From NCBI GenBank assembly GCA_022794295.1, contig JAAWEO010000001.1, forward strand, positions 12,035 to 76,034: a stretch of DNA of 64,000 nucleotides, given 5' to 3'. The DNA is from Angelakisella sp. (GTDB lineage Bacteria; Bacillota; Clostridia; Oscillospirales; Ruminococcaceae). This document shows positions 52,602 through 61,197 of the stretch, in pieces. The notes beneath the pieces are model-generated. The model saw nothing but the letters and a program-made list of their open reading frames with translations, ran no database searches and was not told the origin of the DNA. The position numbers were made by a program, and so were the translations under genes. Within the stretch, counting starts at the first letter, position 1. Every line of letters starts with the position of its first letter.

Positions 52602-53474
52602 TCAGTCGAGGGAGAAGACCTGCACCCAGTAGAGGTTTCCGTTTTCAGCTTGATAGCAGGCCGCGCCGATGTGATAGTAGCGGTCCAGTAGGATATTGGT
52701 GCGATGGCCCTCCGAATTCATCCAAGATGTGACTTGTTCTGTCGCCGAGGATCGCTGACCGATGTTTTCCCCGCATCGGTAGACACCCACATTGGTTCCG
52801 TCCGGGCGGGTATGGCTGTACTTCTCCCGGAGTTCCTCCGCCCGTACTCTCGCCAGTTCCATGAGCTCCTCGTCTACCGCCAGCGGCTCCAGCCCATGTG
52901 TCTCCCGTTCCAGATTGGTGAGCCGGATGACCTCATCGGCTTCCTCCAGGAGACACCCTGCGGTGTAGCTTGGCTCCGGGGCTTCTTCCGGCGTGCCCTC
53001 CCAGACATAGTTCGGGTATAGATTTTTCAGATCAAAGCCGCCGGAGGAGCCGGGAGCCTTGGGCTGAGAGGTTTTTTCCGGCGCGGGTTCCGGCTCCGGC
53101 TGAGGCGGCAGGCCCTCTTGGGGCGGTGTGCCCCCTTGGGAGGAACTGGCCTCCGGCTCCGGCTGGCTTTCCGGGGGCGCCATTGACGCTGATGGTCGGT
53201 CCACAGGTGTGTCACCCTTGTTTTGGGCGGGGGGGACTTCTGGCTGTTTGCCGGCTTCCTCCAGCTGCTTTTTCAGCTCGGCGATCTCCTGGTCTTTTTT
53301 TCTCTGTTCTTCCTCGTACTCCTTCAGCCTTTCCCGGACAGCCTCGTCTACCTCCTGCCGGATGATCTCCTCGGTGTCCGGCGCGTCCGCGGCGGATGGG
53401 GCAGCGGGGACCTGGCTCTGGCATCCCGCCAGCAGGGCAATAATGAGCAGGACAGCAGTCATTTTCTTTTTCAT
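52602..53474 (-). CDS. CAP-domain lipoprotein
   Basis: A 290-aa protein. Signal peptide with lipobox LLAGC (Cys18), a coiled coil at about 40-75 (EEEQRKKDQEIAELKKQLEE), then a Pro/Gln/Glu-rich linker of about 75 residues. The CAP (SCP-like) domain at about 175-290 contains NLERETHGLEPL, YSHTRPDGTN and CGENIGQRS, with a GHRTNIL helix. CAP proteins act outside the cell, sometimes as peptidoglycan or lipid binding factors. Here it stands between sortase and adhesin, which suggests a role in the surface module. Confidence 0.9.
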   Translation of the reverse strand: MKKKMTAVLLIIALLAGCQSQVPAAPSAADAPDTEEIIRQEVDEAVRERLKEYEEEQRKKDQEIAELKKQLEEAGKQPEVPPAQNKGDTPVDRPSASMAPPESQPEPEASSSQGGTPPQEGLPPQPEPEPAPEKTSQPKAPGSSGGFDLKNLYPNYVWEGTPEEAPEPSYTAGCLLEEADEVIRLTNLERETHGLEPLAVDEELMELARVRAEELREKYSHTRPDGTNVGVYRCGENIGQRSSATEQVTSWMNSEGHRTNILLDRYYHIGAACYQAENGNLYWVQVFSLD

Positions 53475-53541
53475 GGCATTCTACCTCCTGCTCATAAGGA
53501 TACCAGGAAAGATGAAGTAAAGCTATACCCAAAACCACCAA

Positions 53542-54291
53542 TTAAACCTCCAAAGCCTGCACCATTAAGCGCATATTGGCCTTGCCGGTGATGCAGGTGA
53601 TGAGGGTGATCCGGTTGTCCTCGGTGCGGCCAAGATAAGACCAGTCATCCTCCACGATCTCCTTCACTTCGCTGACTTTGTACTGCCGTTCGCCGAGAGC
53701 GGTTTTATAGAAGATGGTATCGCCCTCTGTCAGCTGATGGATGTCCCGGAAATAGGCCACCGCTCCGGCGGGGGCAACATTGTGGCTGCAAAGGGCGATG
53801 TTCCCGGCCCATGCAGAAGTGGTGGCGAAATGAGCCACTCCCTTGGTCATGGATTCCATCTCGCCACCCTCCTCGGTTTCGTAGACCGGGGCGGACAGAT
53901 TCAGGGAGGGGATGGTGAGGACACCCACCGCTCCGTCCTCCAAAGCAGCTTCTTCCGGCAGGGTATAGCTGTTGGTGGAGAGGGATGCTGTATTCTCCCA
54001 CACCCGGGCGGGGTCGGGGAGACACTCCACCGGCTTCGCCTGGGACTTACCCGGCTGTTCGGCGGCAGGGATCACCACCACTCCATCCTCAGCAGTATAG
54101 GCTTTGTTAGTGTCCATATCAAAGGTCACTTCGCTTTCAGCAGGGGGAGCCGCCTCCGTCCGGGGAAGGGAGGTGTAGTCCTTGTGCGCCTGCCCTGCGG
54201 TAAGGCCGATTGCCACCACTGCCAGCGGAACACCCAGCAGCAGAAACCACCCGCCGAAGCGGTACCAGATCTCTTTCAGCTTTTCCTTCAT
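53542..54291 (-). CDS. Sortase, class D-like
   Basis: A 249-aa membrane-anchored transpeptidase. One N-terminal membrane segment (about 14-32), then the sortase fold: IALCSHN with the catalytic His at about 171, TLITCITG with the catalytic Cys at about 229, and MRLMV with the Arg at about 238. The insertion VGVLTIPSLNLSAPVYE before the His strand is standard. The class D assignment is tentative from length and the TLxTC motif. Its likely substrate is the LPKTG adhesin in the same operon. Overlaps the upstream gene by 4 bp. Confidence 0.9.
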   Translation of the reverse strand: MKEKLKEIWYRFGGWFLLLGVPLAVVAIGLTAGQAHKDYTSLPRTEAAPPAESEVTFDMDTNKAYTAEDGVVVIPAAEQPGKSQAKPVECLPDPARVWENTASLSTNSYTLPEEAALEDGAVGVLTIPSLNLSAPVYETEEGGEMESMTKGVAHFATTSAWAGNIALCSHNVAPAGAVAYFRDIHQLTEGDTIFYKTALGERQYKVSEVKEIVEDDWSYLGRTEDNRITLITCITGKANMRLMVQALEV

Positions 54292-55364
54292 CGCTCATCC
54301 TCCAGTCCTCTGTCCATCTGCCGGAGCATCTCCGGGCGGTGCATCTTGGGCCGGTCTGCGTAGGGGTCCTTCTGGACCTTCTTCTTCGGTACCTGCTTGC
54401 GGCAGAAGACCACCAGAAAAGCGATGCCTACAGCCGCGCTTGCGGCAGCGCCGACCACCAGGATCACCAGACCAACGGTTTTCCAAGGAAAGGCGCTGCT
54501 CTCCGGCATGATCTCCTTGTACACGATGCTGTACATGACCTGCCCCTTGGCAGTCCGGCTGACCTCGCCGGTGTAGTCGGCAGTGACGGTATAGCCGTCC
54601 GCCTTACTGCCCCATGCAGTCCCTGTGTACAGAGCGGTGGCTTTGAACAGAGAGGGAACCTCGCTGTTGTCCGCGGCACTTGCCATGGGAGTCCAGTCCA
54701 CATTCGCAAGGGATAGGGTAACGCCGTTTTTCTCGGCAGTCTTGGGGATGTAGGCCAGATCATTCCGGTCTAAGTTGGGAAATTCTTTTTCCTCCTTTAG
54801 GGTGTAGGAGTAGCCGGAGGAGCCGCTTTCCTTGGCTTTAATACTGTCTTTGTCCAGTGTAAGCACCCCGGCGAAGCCATCTTCCCGGTAGTCCAGAGTG
54901 GACTTCAGCAGAGGGAGTATATTTTCCGGCTTATCCGTTTCGCTGTTCACGGTCACAGCTTGGGAAACTGTTTTCCGCTCGGTATCCCCGGCCATCTCCC
55001 GGCGCAGGATGTCGGTGGCTTCATAGGCCACACCCCGGCGGGTCAGCTCTTCCTCGATGAGCGCCGAGGGTGCTGTGTCCTCCGGTACAAGGAAGGTCTT
55101 GACCAGCAGCCGGACGCCGCCATCCTCGGAGGTCTGGACTGCCACCGGGTAATAGCTGCTGACTGCGTAGGCTTTCGTTTCATCTTTTTTGCTCTCCTTT
55201 TCTGTCTGAGGTTCCGTTTTCTGCTCCCCTCTGGGGGTGATGTCGGTGATGGCGATGGTCGTCCCGCCCTCACTGCTGCCGATCTCGGCGGCGTGGGCGG
55301 TGACGGACAACGCCATCGCTGCCGCCAGCACCACCGCCAGGATCAAAGCGATTTTCTTTTTCAT
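54288..55364 (-). CDS. Secreted single-pass membrane protein
   Basis: A 358-aa protein. Signal peptide at 1-25 (KKKIALILAVVLAAAMAL, AHA cleavage), a large extracellular region of about 270 residues with Lys/Glu-rich beginning, then a membrane segment at about 295-318 (LVILVVGAAASAAVGIAFL) and a basic cytoplasmic tail (KKKVQKDPYADRPKMHR). The fold is unknown. Position beside the sortase and VirB-like genes suggests a component of the mating-pair contact. I cannot assign a family. Confidence 0.8.
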   Translation of the reverse strand: MKKKIALILAVVLAAAMALSVTAHAAEIGSSEGGTTIAITDITPRGEQKTEPQTEKESKKDETKAYAVSSYYPVAVQTSEDGGVRLLVKTFLVPEDTAPSALIEEELTRRGVAYEATDILRREMAGDTERKTVSQAVTVNSETDKPENILPLLKSTLDYREDGFAGVLTLDKDSIKAKESGSSGYSYTLKEEKEFPNLDRNDLAYIPKTAEKNGVTLSLANVDWTPMASAADNSEVPSLFKATALYTGTAWGSKADGYTVTADYTGEVSRTAKGQVMYSIVYKEIMPESSAFPWKTVGLVILVVGAAASAAVGIAFLVVFCRKQVPKKKVQKDPYADRPKMHRPEMLRQMDRGLEDER

Positions 55365-55376
55365 CTTTCGTTCCTC

Positions 55377-55799
55377 CTAAAGCGTCATCTGGGGGAATTG
55401 ACCTTCCACCAGTTGTTCTCTGGCTTCCTGCGCCATTTCTTCTACTGCCCGAAGATACTGCCGGACGAAGCCATCCACTACCACGGAGTGAGCATTCAGA
55501 CTGTAAGCAGGATCTTTGGATGAAGCGGGGCAGGCATTGGCCCACTCCACCGTCCGGCGGCTGAACCGCTCATCCCAGGAGCGCTCCCGGACAGTGCTGG
55601 CCAGCACAGCTTCCACCTGCCGGAGCCCAAATTTTTCGATTGCATTTCTGGCACAGCCGCTTTTCAGGCAGCTGCCATCGAAGCCATCCCGGAGGATCTC
55701 CTCGATCCCGTCCCGGCAGGCGACCTTGGCGAAATGCTCATCCAGCCACTGTTCCGCATCCTCTTGATCTCTGGGCGGGTAAACATACGGCTCGATCAT
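55377..55799 (-). CDS. DUF3849-like protein
   Basis: A 140-aa helical protein. EEILRDGFDGSCLKSGCARNAIEKFG at about 32-58 and the FSRRTVEWANACPASSK region contain conserved Cys pairs, and the assignment to DUF3849 is from memory of similar element proteins. It overlaps the AbrB-like gene by 4 bp. It ends in QFPQMTL, resembling the tails of several unrelated proteins in this element. Function unknown. Confidence 0.7.
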   Translation of the reverse strand: MIEPYVYPPRDQEDAEQWLDEHFAKVACRDGIEEILRDGFDGSCLKSGCARNAIEKFGLRQVEAVLASTVRERSWDERFSRRTVEWANACPASSKDPAYSLNAHSVVVDGFVRQYLRAVEEMAQEAREQLVEGQFPQMTL

Positions 55800-56083
55800 G
55801 TGTCAGCCCCCTCCTTTCTGGCCCGCTCCAGCAGCCGGGCGGCAATCGCTATCTGTTTCTCCCTGGGCATCCGGTCGGTGGCGGCGGTGACATACGCCTC
55901 CATCGCCTCCGGGGAAAGGTCGCCCATTTCGATAAGATGGACTTTGCGGAGCTGCACACCGCCCCGCTCCACCAACAGCTTTACGATACACCCCGGCTCC
56001 ATGCCCAGCCGTTCCCGCAGCTCCTTGGGAATGTACACCCGCCCTTTGGCGTCGATGAGCCGATATACAGGTTCCTTCATCAT
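55796..56083 (-). CDS. AbrB/SpoVT-type DNA-binding protein
   Basis: A 95-aa protein from the ATG pair at 56083/56080 (MMKEPVYRLI), which overlaps the stop of the upstream gene. The swapped-hairpin AbrB motif is RLIDAKGRVYIPKELRERLG, with GCIVKLLVERGGVQLRKV as its second half; AbrB-type proteins dimerise through this and bind DNA. A helical C-terminal tail of about 40 residues follows. Possibly autoregulatory for the small-gene cluster. Confidence 0.88.
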   Translation of the reverse strand: MMKEPVYRLIDAKGRVYIPKELRERLGMEPGCIVKLLVERGGVQLRKVHLIEMGDLSPEAMEAYVTAATDRMPREKQIAIAARLLERARKEGADT

Positions 56084-56505
56084 GCAAACCACCCGTCCCT
56101 TTCCAGAATATCCCACACCTCACGAGGGGAGATGCCGGCGTCCTCCATTACGGCGCACAGTTCCTCCGGCAGCAGCTCGCTGATCTCGTCCCGAATGACT
56201 GCCGCCTCCTCATCCTCCAGCGGCTCTACCAAGATACGCCCTTTCTCGATAGTGAGGGACACATCCTCCAGCCCGGCGACATGGAAAAGGCCTGCATCCT
56301 CCAGCACATCCGCCGGGAGATACAGGCCAGCTTTCTCAGTCATGGGGTTGCTCCAGTCCACCGCAGCTCTCCGCAGGTGAAGGGCAGTCTTTTCCAGCTC
56401 CGCCGCAAGGCTCCGGAACAGCTCCGGCACCGAGGGACTTCCTTCCATACCGCTGTTCAAGCTGCTCTCGAACAGCCTTGCCATCTTCTTTTCGTTTCTC
56501 TGCAT
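56080..56505 (-). CDS. Acidic helical protein overlapping Dam gene
   Basis: A 141-aa acidic protein from ATG 56505, preceded by AAAGGAG at 7 bp. The C-terminal 90 residues carry LYLPADVLEDAGLFHVAGLEDVSL, which resembles an AbrB-like or antitoxin-type swapped-hairpin domain. It overlaps the 3' end of the adenine methyltransferase gene by 170 bp in another frame. The strong ribosome binding site and sensible composition favour this frame as the real gene. Co-transcribed with the AbrB-type gene. Confidence 0.72.
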   Translation of the reverse strand: MQRNEKKMARLFESSLNSGMEGSPSVPELFRSLAAELEKTALHLRRAAVDWSNPMTEKAGLYLPADVLEDAGLFHVAGLEDVSLTIEKGRILVEPLEDEEAAVIRDEISELLPEELCAVMEDAGISPREVWDILERDGWFA

Positions 56506-57463
56506 TTCTTTCTCCTTTCGCTATCTGCGTGTATTTTTTCTCTCCCGGTTCTGCTTCCGGGCTTTGGAACAGGGTCATTTGCCGGGGCTTTGCGTATTCT
56601 TCCGGGTCATAGTTGGTGATGATAAGTTCCTTGTACTCCCCGCCGCCGCTGTTGTTCCGAAGGGGATTGGGGCGGCTGGTGGAAAACTGCCAGAAGCCTT
56701 GGTACAGTTCCCGGATAAAGGGGTGGTCATTGTAGGACAGCACCACAAAGGACCCTTTACATTCGCAAATCAGCTCTTGCAGCCGCAGATGATCCGCAAA
56801 GTTAAAGGGGACATCGTAGCATTCTGCTTCGTAGTAGGGCGGGTCGAGGTAGAGGAGTGTCCCCGGCGCATCGTAGCGGGGGATCGCCGCCTCATAGCTG
56901 AGATTCTCAATGACCACATCCTTGAGCCGCTGGGAACAAAGCCAGATGTTCGCAAGCCCCCGGCAGATGTCCAGTGGTCTGGCTCCGTAGGAACTGCCCC
57001 CTGCTCCGTAGCTGTATCGGATGACTTTGTAATAGGCGGCGGCCCGCTGAACATCCCACAGGCTGGCCCGTTCCAGAAGGACCTTTTTTAGGATAGCGGC
57101 ATCTGCCGGGCCGAGAAACTCATTGCAGATCTCCAGTTCTTCCTGCAGGAAGCAGTTAGCCGGTTCCTTCTGATCCAGAAAATCTCTTAAAACCTGGAAG
57201 GATACACGACTGTTCAGCGGCAGCCAGCCTACTTCCTTGCAAAAGGCCAGCGTTCTGTACTTGACGCAGAGGAACAGGTTCACCAGATCCCGATTCAAAT
57301 CGTTGTATATCTCGATTTGTCCCCGCTGGGGACTTCGCCCGAACAGGAGGGCCCCGCTGCCGCCGAACACCTCCACATACCGGTCGAAGCGGTGGGGGAA
57401 CAGCCGGTACAGGACAGGCCGCAGGGCGGTCTTTCCTCCCACCCAAGGGATAAAGGGTTTCAA
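56336..57463 (-). CDS. Adenine-specific DNA methyltransferase, D12 class (orphan)
   Basis: A 375-aa frame. PFIPWVGGKTALRPVLY is motif I of the D12/Dam class, and LLYLDPPYYEAE with catalytic DPPY lies at about 200-211. The motif order and length to about residue 318 match Dam-like enzymes. QMTLF at about 300-304 resembles a beta-clamp-binding peptide. The last 57 residues, highly Gly/Cys/Pro-rich, are out of character and overlap the 141-aa gene; the ancestral stop may have been lost. No restriction gene is adjacent. Probably protects element DNA. Confidence 0.88.
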   Translation of the reverse strand: MKPFIPWVGGKTALRPVLYRLFPHRFDRYVEVFGGSGALLFGRSPQRGQIEIYNDLNRDLVNLFLCVKYRTLAFCKEVGWLPLNSRVSFQVLRDFLDQKEPANCFLQEELEICNEFLGPADAAILKKVLLERASLWDVQRAAAYYKVIRYSYGAGGSSYGARPLDICRGLANIWLCSQRLKDVVIENLSYEAAIPRYDAPGTLLYLDPPYYEAECYDVPFNFADHLRLQELICECKGSFVVLSYNDHPFIRELYQGFWQFSTSRPNPLRNNSGGGEYKELIITNYDPEEYAKPRQMTLFQSPEAEPGEKKYTQIAKGERNAEKRKEDGKAVREQLEQRYGRKSLGAGAVPEPCGGAGKDCPSPAESCGGLEQPHD

Positions 57464-57495
57464 TCATCGCTCACCTCGTTTCAGATCAACAAAAA

Positions 57496-57529
57496 AGAGC
57501 CGTTTCTCCTTGCTCGGAAAAACGGCTCT
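57496..57529 (-). terminator. Terminator-like hairpin before Dam gene
   Basis: On the minus strand AGAGCCGTTT pairs with AAACGGCTCT and is followed by TTTTTTG. Lies between the upstream gene stop (57547) and the methyltransferase start (57463). Confidence 0.85.
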
Positions 57530-57546
57530 GGTTTTTGTTGTTCGTG

Positions 57547-58683
57547 TCAACACATCCCACCCATCGTCATACCGATACCATAGCAATCTGTTTGGGTGTG
57601 GGGACTTTCTTCATATATTTCATCGTGCATATCGTCTATCGCTTTACGGATGACCGGGTCATTGGTCAGGGTCTCATATTGAAAGCCTGTCCGGAGATGA
57701 TGAGGAAGTTCATCATGGATGACTTGAAGGTATTTCTGTGCATCGGTGAAATTCCACAGATCGCCGTTGGCAAAGGTCACACGCCCGATAAACTCGCATT
57801 CCTCAGTTGGCTCCGGGTCTTGATATTGGAACTGATCCTCATGTTCCTGATCTGCGATCTCAAAGACACAGTGTTTTTCCGATTTGTAGAAGTGCAGAGC
57901 AGTAAAGGTCTGGTCCACCTTTTGGAGAGCGGAACAGAACCAGTCTTTTTGGTCGGGAAGCAGGATGACCCCGTTTGACAGCACAATGCTGTCTGCGGGC
58001 TGGTCACAGGGTGGATAATAGGTAAAGGGCGGATAATGCGCTTGTGGATCCTCGCAGTCCTTCAGGTTCATTCCACGGAACCCGGGTGCCTCGGCTTGCA
58101 GATATTGCAGACCTTCCATAGTCTCTACCCCAGCACGCTCCCGTTCTGCCTCTTCCAGCTCTCTGCACAGCCTTTCTATCCCGTATGGAGAAAGCTGCTT
58201 CTCACAAAACGCATCCGCGATCTTCGCAGTGCGGATCTGGTCTCGGAAAAAGAAGGCATCCCGCAGGATCAAATTCCGCTCCGGCTGGCTGAACACAGGG
58301 GCCTTTTGCTCATATTCCTCTAACAGCTCCATCGCCGGAGAGAGATCATACCCCGCGGCAAAGCCCTCCTCCTGTCGCAGTACGATCTCCCGTTCCACCA
58401 TCCGGGCAACAACAGGATCGACATGGCCACAGCGTTTCTCAAAATCACATCGTTCCAAATGCTGTGCCAAGCGTTTCAGCTGCCGCAATTCATGTCCTCC
58501 GCAGGAAATATCGATGGTATTGGCATACCGACACAGGAGGAGCCATTCATTTGGGGCTCTGATCCGGTCTCTGGCTGCGCTTAGGAAAAACCGCGCCTGC
58601 CCAACAGGGGAGCGAATGGGAACGGTCTGGTCGCGGGATATGTCATAATAGGCACGGTAGTCGAAATCGTAATTTCCGATCAT
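57547..58683 (-). CDS. Hypothetical protein of establishment cluster
   Basis: A 378-aa soluble protein. The start IGNYDFDYRAYYDISRDQT leads to a helical region with a Cys pair (DISCGG), and a beta-rich C-terminal half includes LYNSGVILLPDQKDWF-like strands. It ends in GIGMTMGGMC, a Met/Gly-rich tail also seen in other proteins of the cluster. No family recognised. Position between the ArdA-like proteins and the Dam-type gene suggests an establishment or anti-defence role. Confidence 0.75.
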   Translation of the reverse strand: MIGNYDFDYRAYYDISRDQTVPIRSPVGQARFFLSAARDRIRAPNEWLLLCRYANTIDISCGGHELRQLKRLAQHLERCDFEKRCGHVDPVVARMVEREIVLRQEEGFAAGYDLSPAMELLEEYEQKAPVFSQPERNLILRDAFFFRDQIRTAKIADAFCEKQLSPYGIERLCRELEEAERERAGVETMEGLQYLQAEAPGFRGMNLKDCEDPQAHYPPFTYYPPCDQPADSIVLSNGVILLPDQKDWFCSALQKVDQTFTALHFYKSEKHCVFEIADQEHEDQFQYQDPEPTEECEFIGRVTFANGDLWNFTDAQKYLQVIHDELPHHLRTGFQYETLTNDPVIRKAIDDMHDEIYEESPHTQTDCYGIGMTMGGMC

Positions 58684-58730
58684 GCGAGTTCACCTCGTTT
58701 TTGCATCTTATCCCTCATTCCAAGGCATAA

Positions 58731-58769
58731 AAGAGGGCCCTCCCTCCCGACGGAGGAAACGGCCCCTTT
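58731..58769 (-). terminator. Imperfect hairpin after ArdA-like gene
   Basis: AAAGGGGCC and GGCCCTCTTT arms pair imperfectly, with an inner CCTCC/GGAGG, and a TTTTA tract follows on the minus strand. Weaker than the neighbouring hairpins. Confidence 0.55.
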
Positions 58770-58775
58770 GTACCT

Positions 58776-59792
58776 TTACATGGTCATGGTCATTGTCATT
58801 GTGGATCCTTCTTCGTGCAGACGCTGGAAGGGCTTTTCATTTCTGCGGATACAGTATCCGTTTCCGGTGGTGATATAGCCCTCATCTTCCATCAGAAGGG
58901 AGCCGCATTTTTCCAGATCGAAGCAGCCCGCCTCAACGATGCTTTCCAGCACACCTGACTTTTGCAGCTGTGCCTTGCCCAGTGCCGCAAAGTCTGTTGT
59001 TGGGATACAGTCATAGCAGTCAAGATTTTGGCAGATGTCCAGAGCATCCACTAAAAGCCGGCAGCCCTCATACTCCAACGCCGCTAAAACCTTTTCCCGA
59101 AAGAAAGGCGTTCCTTGGCCCTGCTCATCCAGAATGACCCCTAAATTTTGCCCATCGTAGATGAGGCTGACCACATCATCATACTGCCTTGTCAGGTTTA
59201 TGATACCGAGGAGGATGCACCGGGCCTCCAGAAGGGTGCATTCCACGAAATTTCTTACCTGCAGTGCTTCCAGTGCCAGACTGATCTCGCCAACATCGCC
59301 GTTCACTCTCTCATAATCCGGGAGCCGCAGCCATACCCCCTCCGGGACTGCATCGGAGGCCAATTTCAGCTTGACGCTCCAGTCGGCATCCTCCAATACG
59401 GCAAGATTTGTGCCATCGTAGCTTGGTGAAAGGGATCCTTTCGGATATGCCACATAGTGGTCCCCAACGAACAGACCGGGAGAGGTATCTTCGTACCAGC
59501 GGCCCAGTTTATCCAGATCGGCACATTCATACAGCTTCCGGGGGAATCTGGTTTCTTTTTCGAGGTATCGCTTCCCCAGTTCCTCATAGCTTTTCGCAGG
59601 GCCGATCAATGTATAGTCGGGGAGGGAACACAGCTGACGCACAGCATCTGCCGCAGTATCAGCCGGATGCCGCATTTGGGCGGCGGTGAGGATAAGAGCT
59701 TCCTTTACAGTCAGCGTTTCCAGCCGATCCGCCAGCCATTTCTTTTCCTCTGCTGTTCCGGGAAGACTGTAAAGCTCTTTGAAATCGTTCAC
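58776..59792 (-). CDS. ArdA-like antirestriction-type protein A
   Basis: A 338-aa acidic protein. The motif YEELGKRYLEKETRFP is reminiscent of the ArdA-type LG-x-Y-x-x-E segment, while the C-terminal block DICQNLDCYDCIPTTDF recurs in the DUF4314 fusion protein at 61999-63174. The N-terminus carries a helical start. It ends in TMTMTMTM, four Thr-Met repeats encoded by ATGAC-type codons. Acidic DNA-mimic ArdA proteins block type I restriction of incoming DNA; the assignment here is by weak similarity and context. Confidence 0.65.
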   Translation of the reverse strand: MNDFKELYSLPGTAEEKKWLADRLETLTVKEALILTAAQMRHPADTAADAVRQLCSLPDYTLIGPAKSYEELGKRYLEKETRFPRKLYECADLDKLGRWYEDTSPGLFVGDHYVAYPKGSLSPSYDGTNLAVLEDADWSVKLKLASDAVPEGVWLRLPDYERVNGDVGEISLALEALQVRNFVECTLLEARCILLGIINLTRQYDDVVSLIYDGQNLGVILDEQGQGTPFFREKVLAALEYEGCRLLVDALDICQNLDCYDCIPTTDFAALGKAQLQKSGVLESIVEAGCFDLEKCGSLLMEDEGYITTGNGYCIRRNEKPFQRLHEEGSTMTMTMTM

Positions 59793-60983
59793 TTACATCC
59801 CTCCTATCCCGCCCATCTGGAGACCGGACGATGGCGTTTGATCCAGCTGTTGGATAGGTTCTCCATCTATCCGCTGAATCAGGCCATAGTCGGTTTTTCC
59901 TATATTGTCATGAGCCATAAGGCTGCGTTTCATATCTCTTATATCCCGCAGAAATTCCATTTCGGAGCCCCTTCCAAAATGCTCCTGTACCCATTTCACC
60001 GCATATGCTGTCGGAGCATCCATATCCCTTTGGGGAGCGGACAGCTGGTATTCCGCCAGTGTCTGACTGCTTCCCAGCTCGGCTGCTATCTCCACATCCC
60101 GGCAGCCGGTGGCTTGAAGAACAGCCTTATATTTCGGCAGCAGGCCATGTTGTATGGCATGATCCATCTGCTTGGCAAACTGGTTGATCTCCCACAACTC
60201 CGTACCCACCCCGCCGATGTACTCCCTGAAGAAGGGGATGGCGCAGTCAACAAAGCTGTACTCATACTCTCTCCGGGGATATTTTTCTTGAAGTTCTTCT
60301 ATCTTATCCTCCAACAGCGGCAGCTCGATGTCCAGATAGGGGGCATTCGGGTCACCATTCTCCCGGATCTCCAGCAGAATGGTGTAGTCCGGCTTCACCA
60401 AATTGAGGTTTGGGAGATCACTCGGTTCCGGCAGCTCCTGATGGCGGACCACATATCCATCATAGGCAAAGAAACCGCCCTCAGCCACCCGCATCTCCCG
60501 CCCGATCTTCTCGAAGTCCAGTATCTTAAACAACCAGTCGGGGAGGGCATCCACCCCCTCAATAAAACCGTTTTCTGCGTAGAATCGTCCCAGATGTTTA
60601 TCATCTTTTGCCTCGCGTATCACATGGCAGAAGTCGGCGCTTTCGATCAGATGGAGGAGTTTCGGGAAAGCAAGGTGATCGGTCTGCCGTTTCCGGCATT
60701 CCATCTTTATCAAGCCCCCCAGCGCTATCCGCTGCAGCTCATCCATCTGTGAAACCTTGAGGGCGATGTGATTCAGCTGCTTTACAGTGATCTCATCATT
60801 TTCCGCATGGGGCAAAAACACGACCTTGGTATCTTCGATCCAGTAGTCGAGAGCGTCTATATCCTCGTCCCCCAGCTGCTCCAGCATATCCATCAGCTCA
60901 TAGGTGGTCGCCGGAAGGCTCAGTTCCACCAATCGGCCCGGACAGTTTCTTCCCATTACACTGATGTCAAAAACTCTGTTCAA
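59793..60983 (-). CDS. ArdA-like antirestriction-type protein B
   Basis: A 396-aa, strongly acidic protein. DISVMGRNCPGRLVELSLP and the following strand form an ArdA-like start. DDKHLGRFYAENGFIEGVDA and FEKIGREMRVAEGGFFAYDG at about 150-200 follow the LG-x-x-Y ... E-x-I-G-R-x-M pattern of ArdA-type antirestriction proteins. The high Asp/Glu content fits a DNA mimic. It abuts protein A with no gap. Ends in GGIGGM. Probably blocks host restriction when the element enters a new cell; inference. Confidence 0.7.
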   Translation of the reverse strand: MNRVFDISVMGRNCPGRLVELSLPATTYELMDMLEQLGDEDIDALDYWIEDTKVVFLPHAENDEITVKQLNHIALKVSQMDELQRIALGGLIKMECRKRQTDHLAFPKLLHLIESADFCHVIREAKDDKHLGRFYAENGFIEGVDALPDWLFKILDFEKIGREMRVAEGGFFAYDGYVVRHQELPEPSDLPNLNLVKPDYTILLEIRENGDPNAPYLDIELPLLEDKIEELQEKYPRREYEYSFVDCAIPFFREYIGGVGTELWEINQFAKQMDHAIQHGLLPKYKAVLQATGCRDVEIAAELGSSQTLAEYQLSAPQRDMDAPTAYAVKWVQEHFGRGSEMEFLRDIRDMKRSLMAHDNIGKTDYGLIQRIDGEPIQQLDQTPSSGLQMGGIGGM

Positions 60984-61197
60984 AGGTCATTCCTCCTTCC
61001 CGCATCTCCTCAAATCGAAGCGTCTCCATAAAGTCCTCATCCTTCAGCAGCTGCCCGCGCAACTCCCGGTGAAAGTCCGCGAAACCCTCGCCGGTACCGC
61101 GCTCCGGGGCCTCATCCAAGAGATCGCACCACTGGCGGCAGCATTCCTCCAGAATGATGTCCTCGGATCGCTGGGACAGCTTCACATCCTCTGACAT
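60967..61197 (-). CDS. Small acidic protein, 76 aa
   Basis: ATG 61197 after GGAGGAAAC gives MSEDVKLSQRSEDI and a 76-aa acidic helical protein with a CC pair (LEECCRQWCDLL). It overlaps both neighbours by about 16 bp. Ends in GGMTFEQSF, sharing the GGMTF stretch with the end of the DUF4314 fusion protein at 61999. No known domain. Confidence 0.72.
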   Translation of the reverse strand: MSEDVKLSQRSEDIILEECCRQWCDLLDEAPERGTGEGFADFHRELRGQLLKDEDFMETLRFEEMREGGMTFEQSF

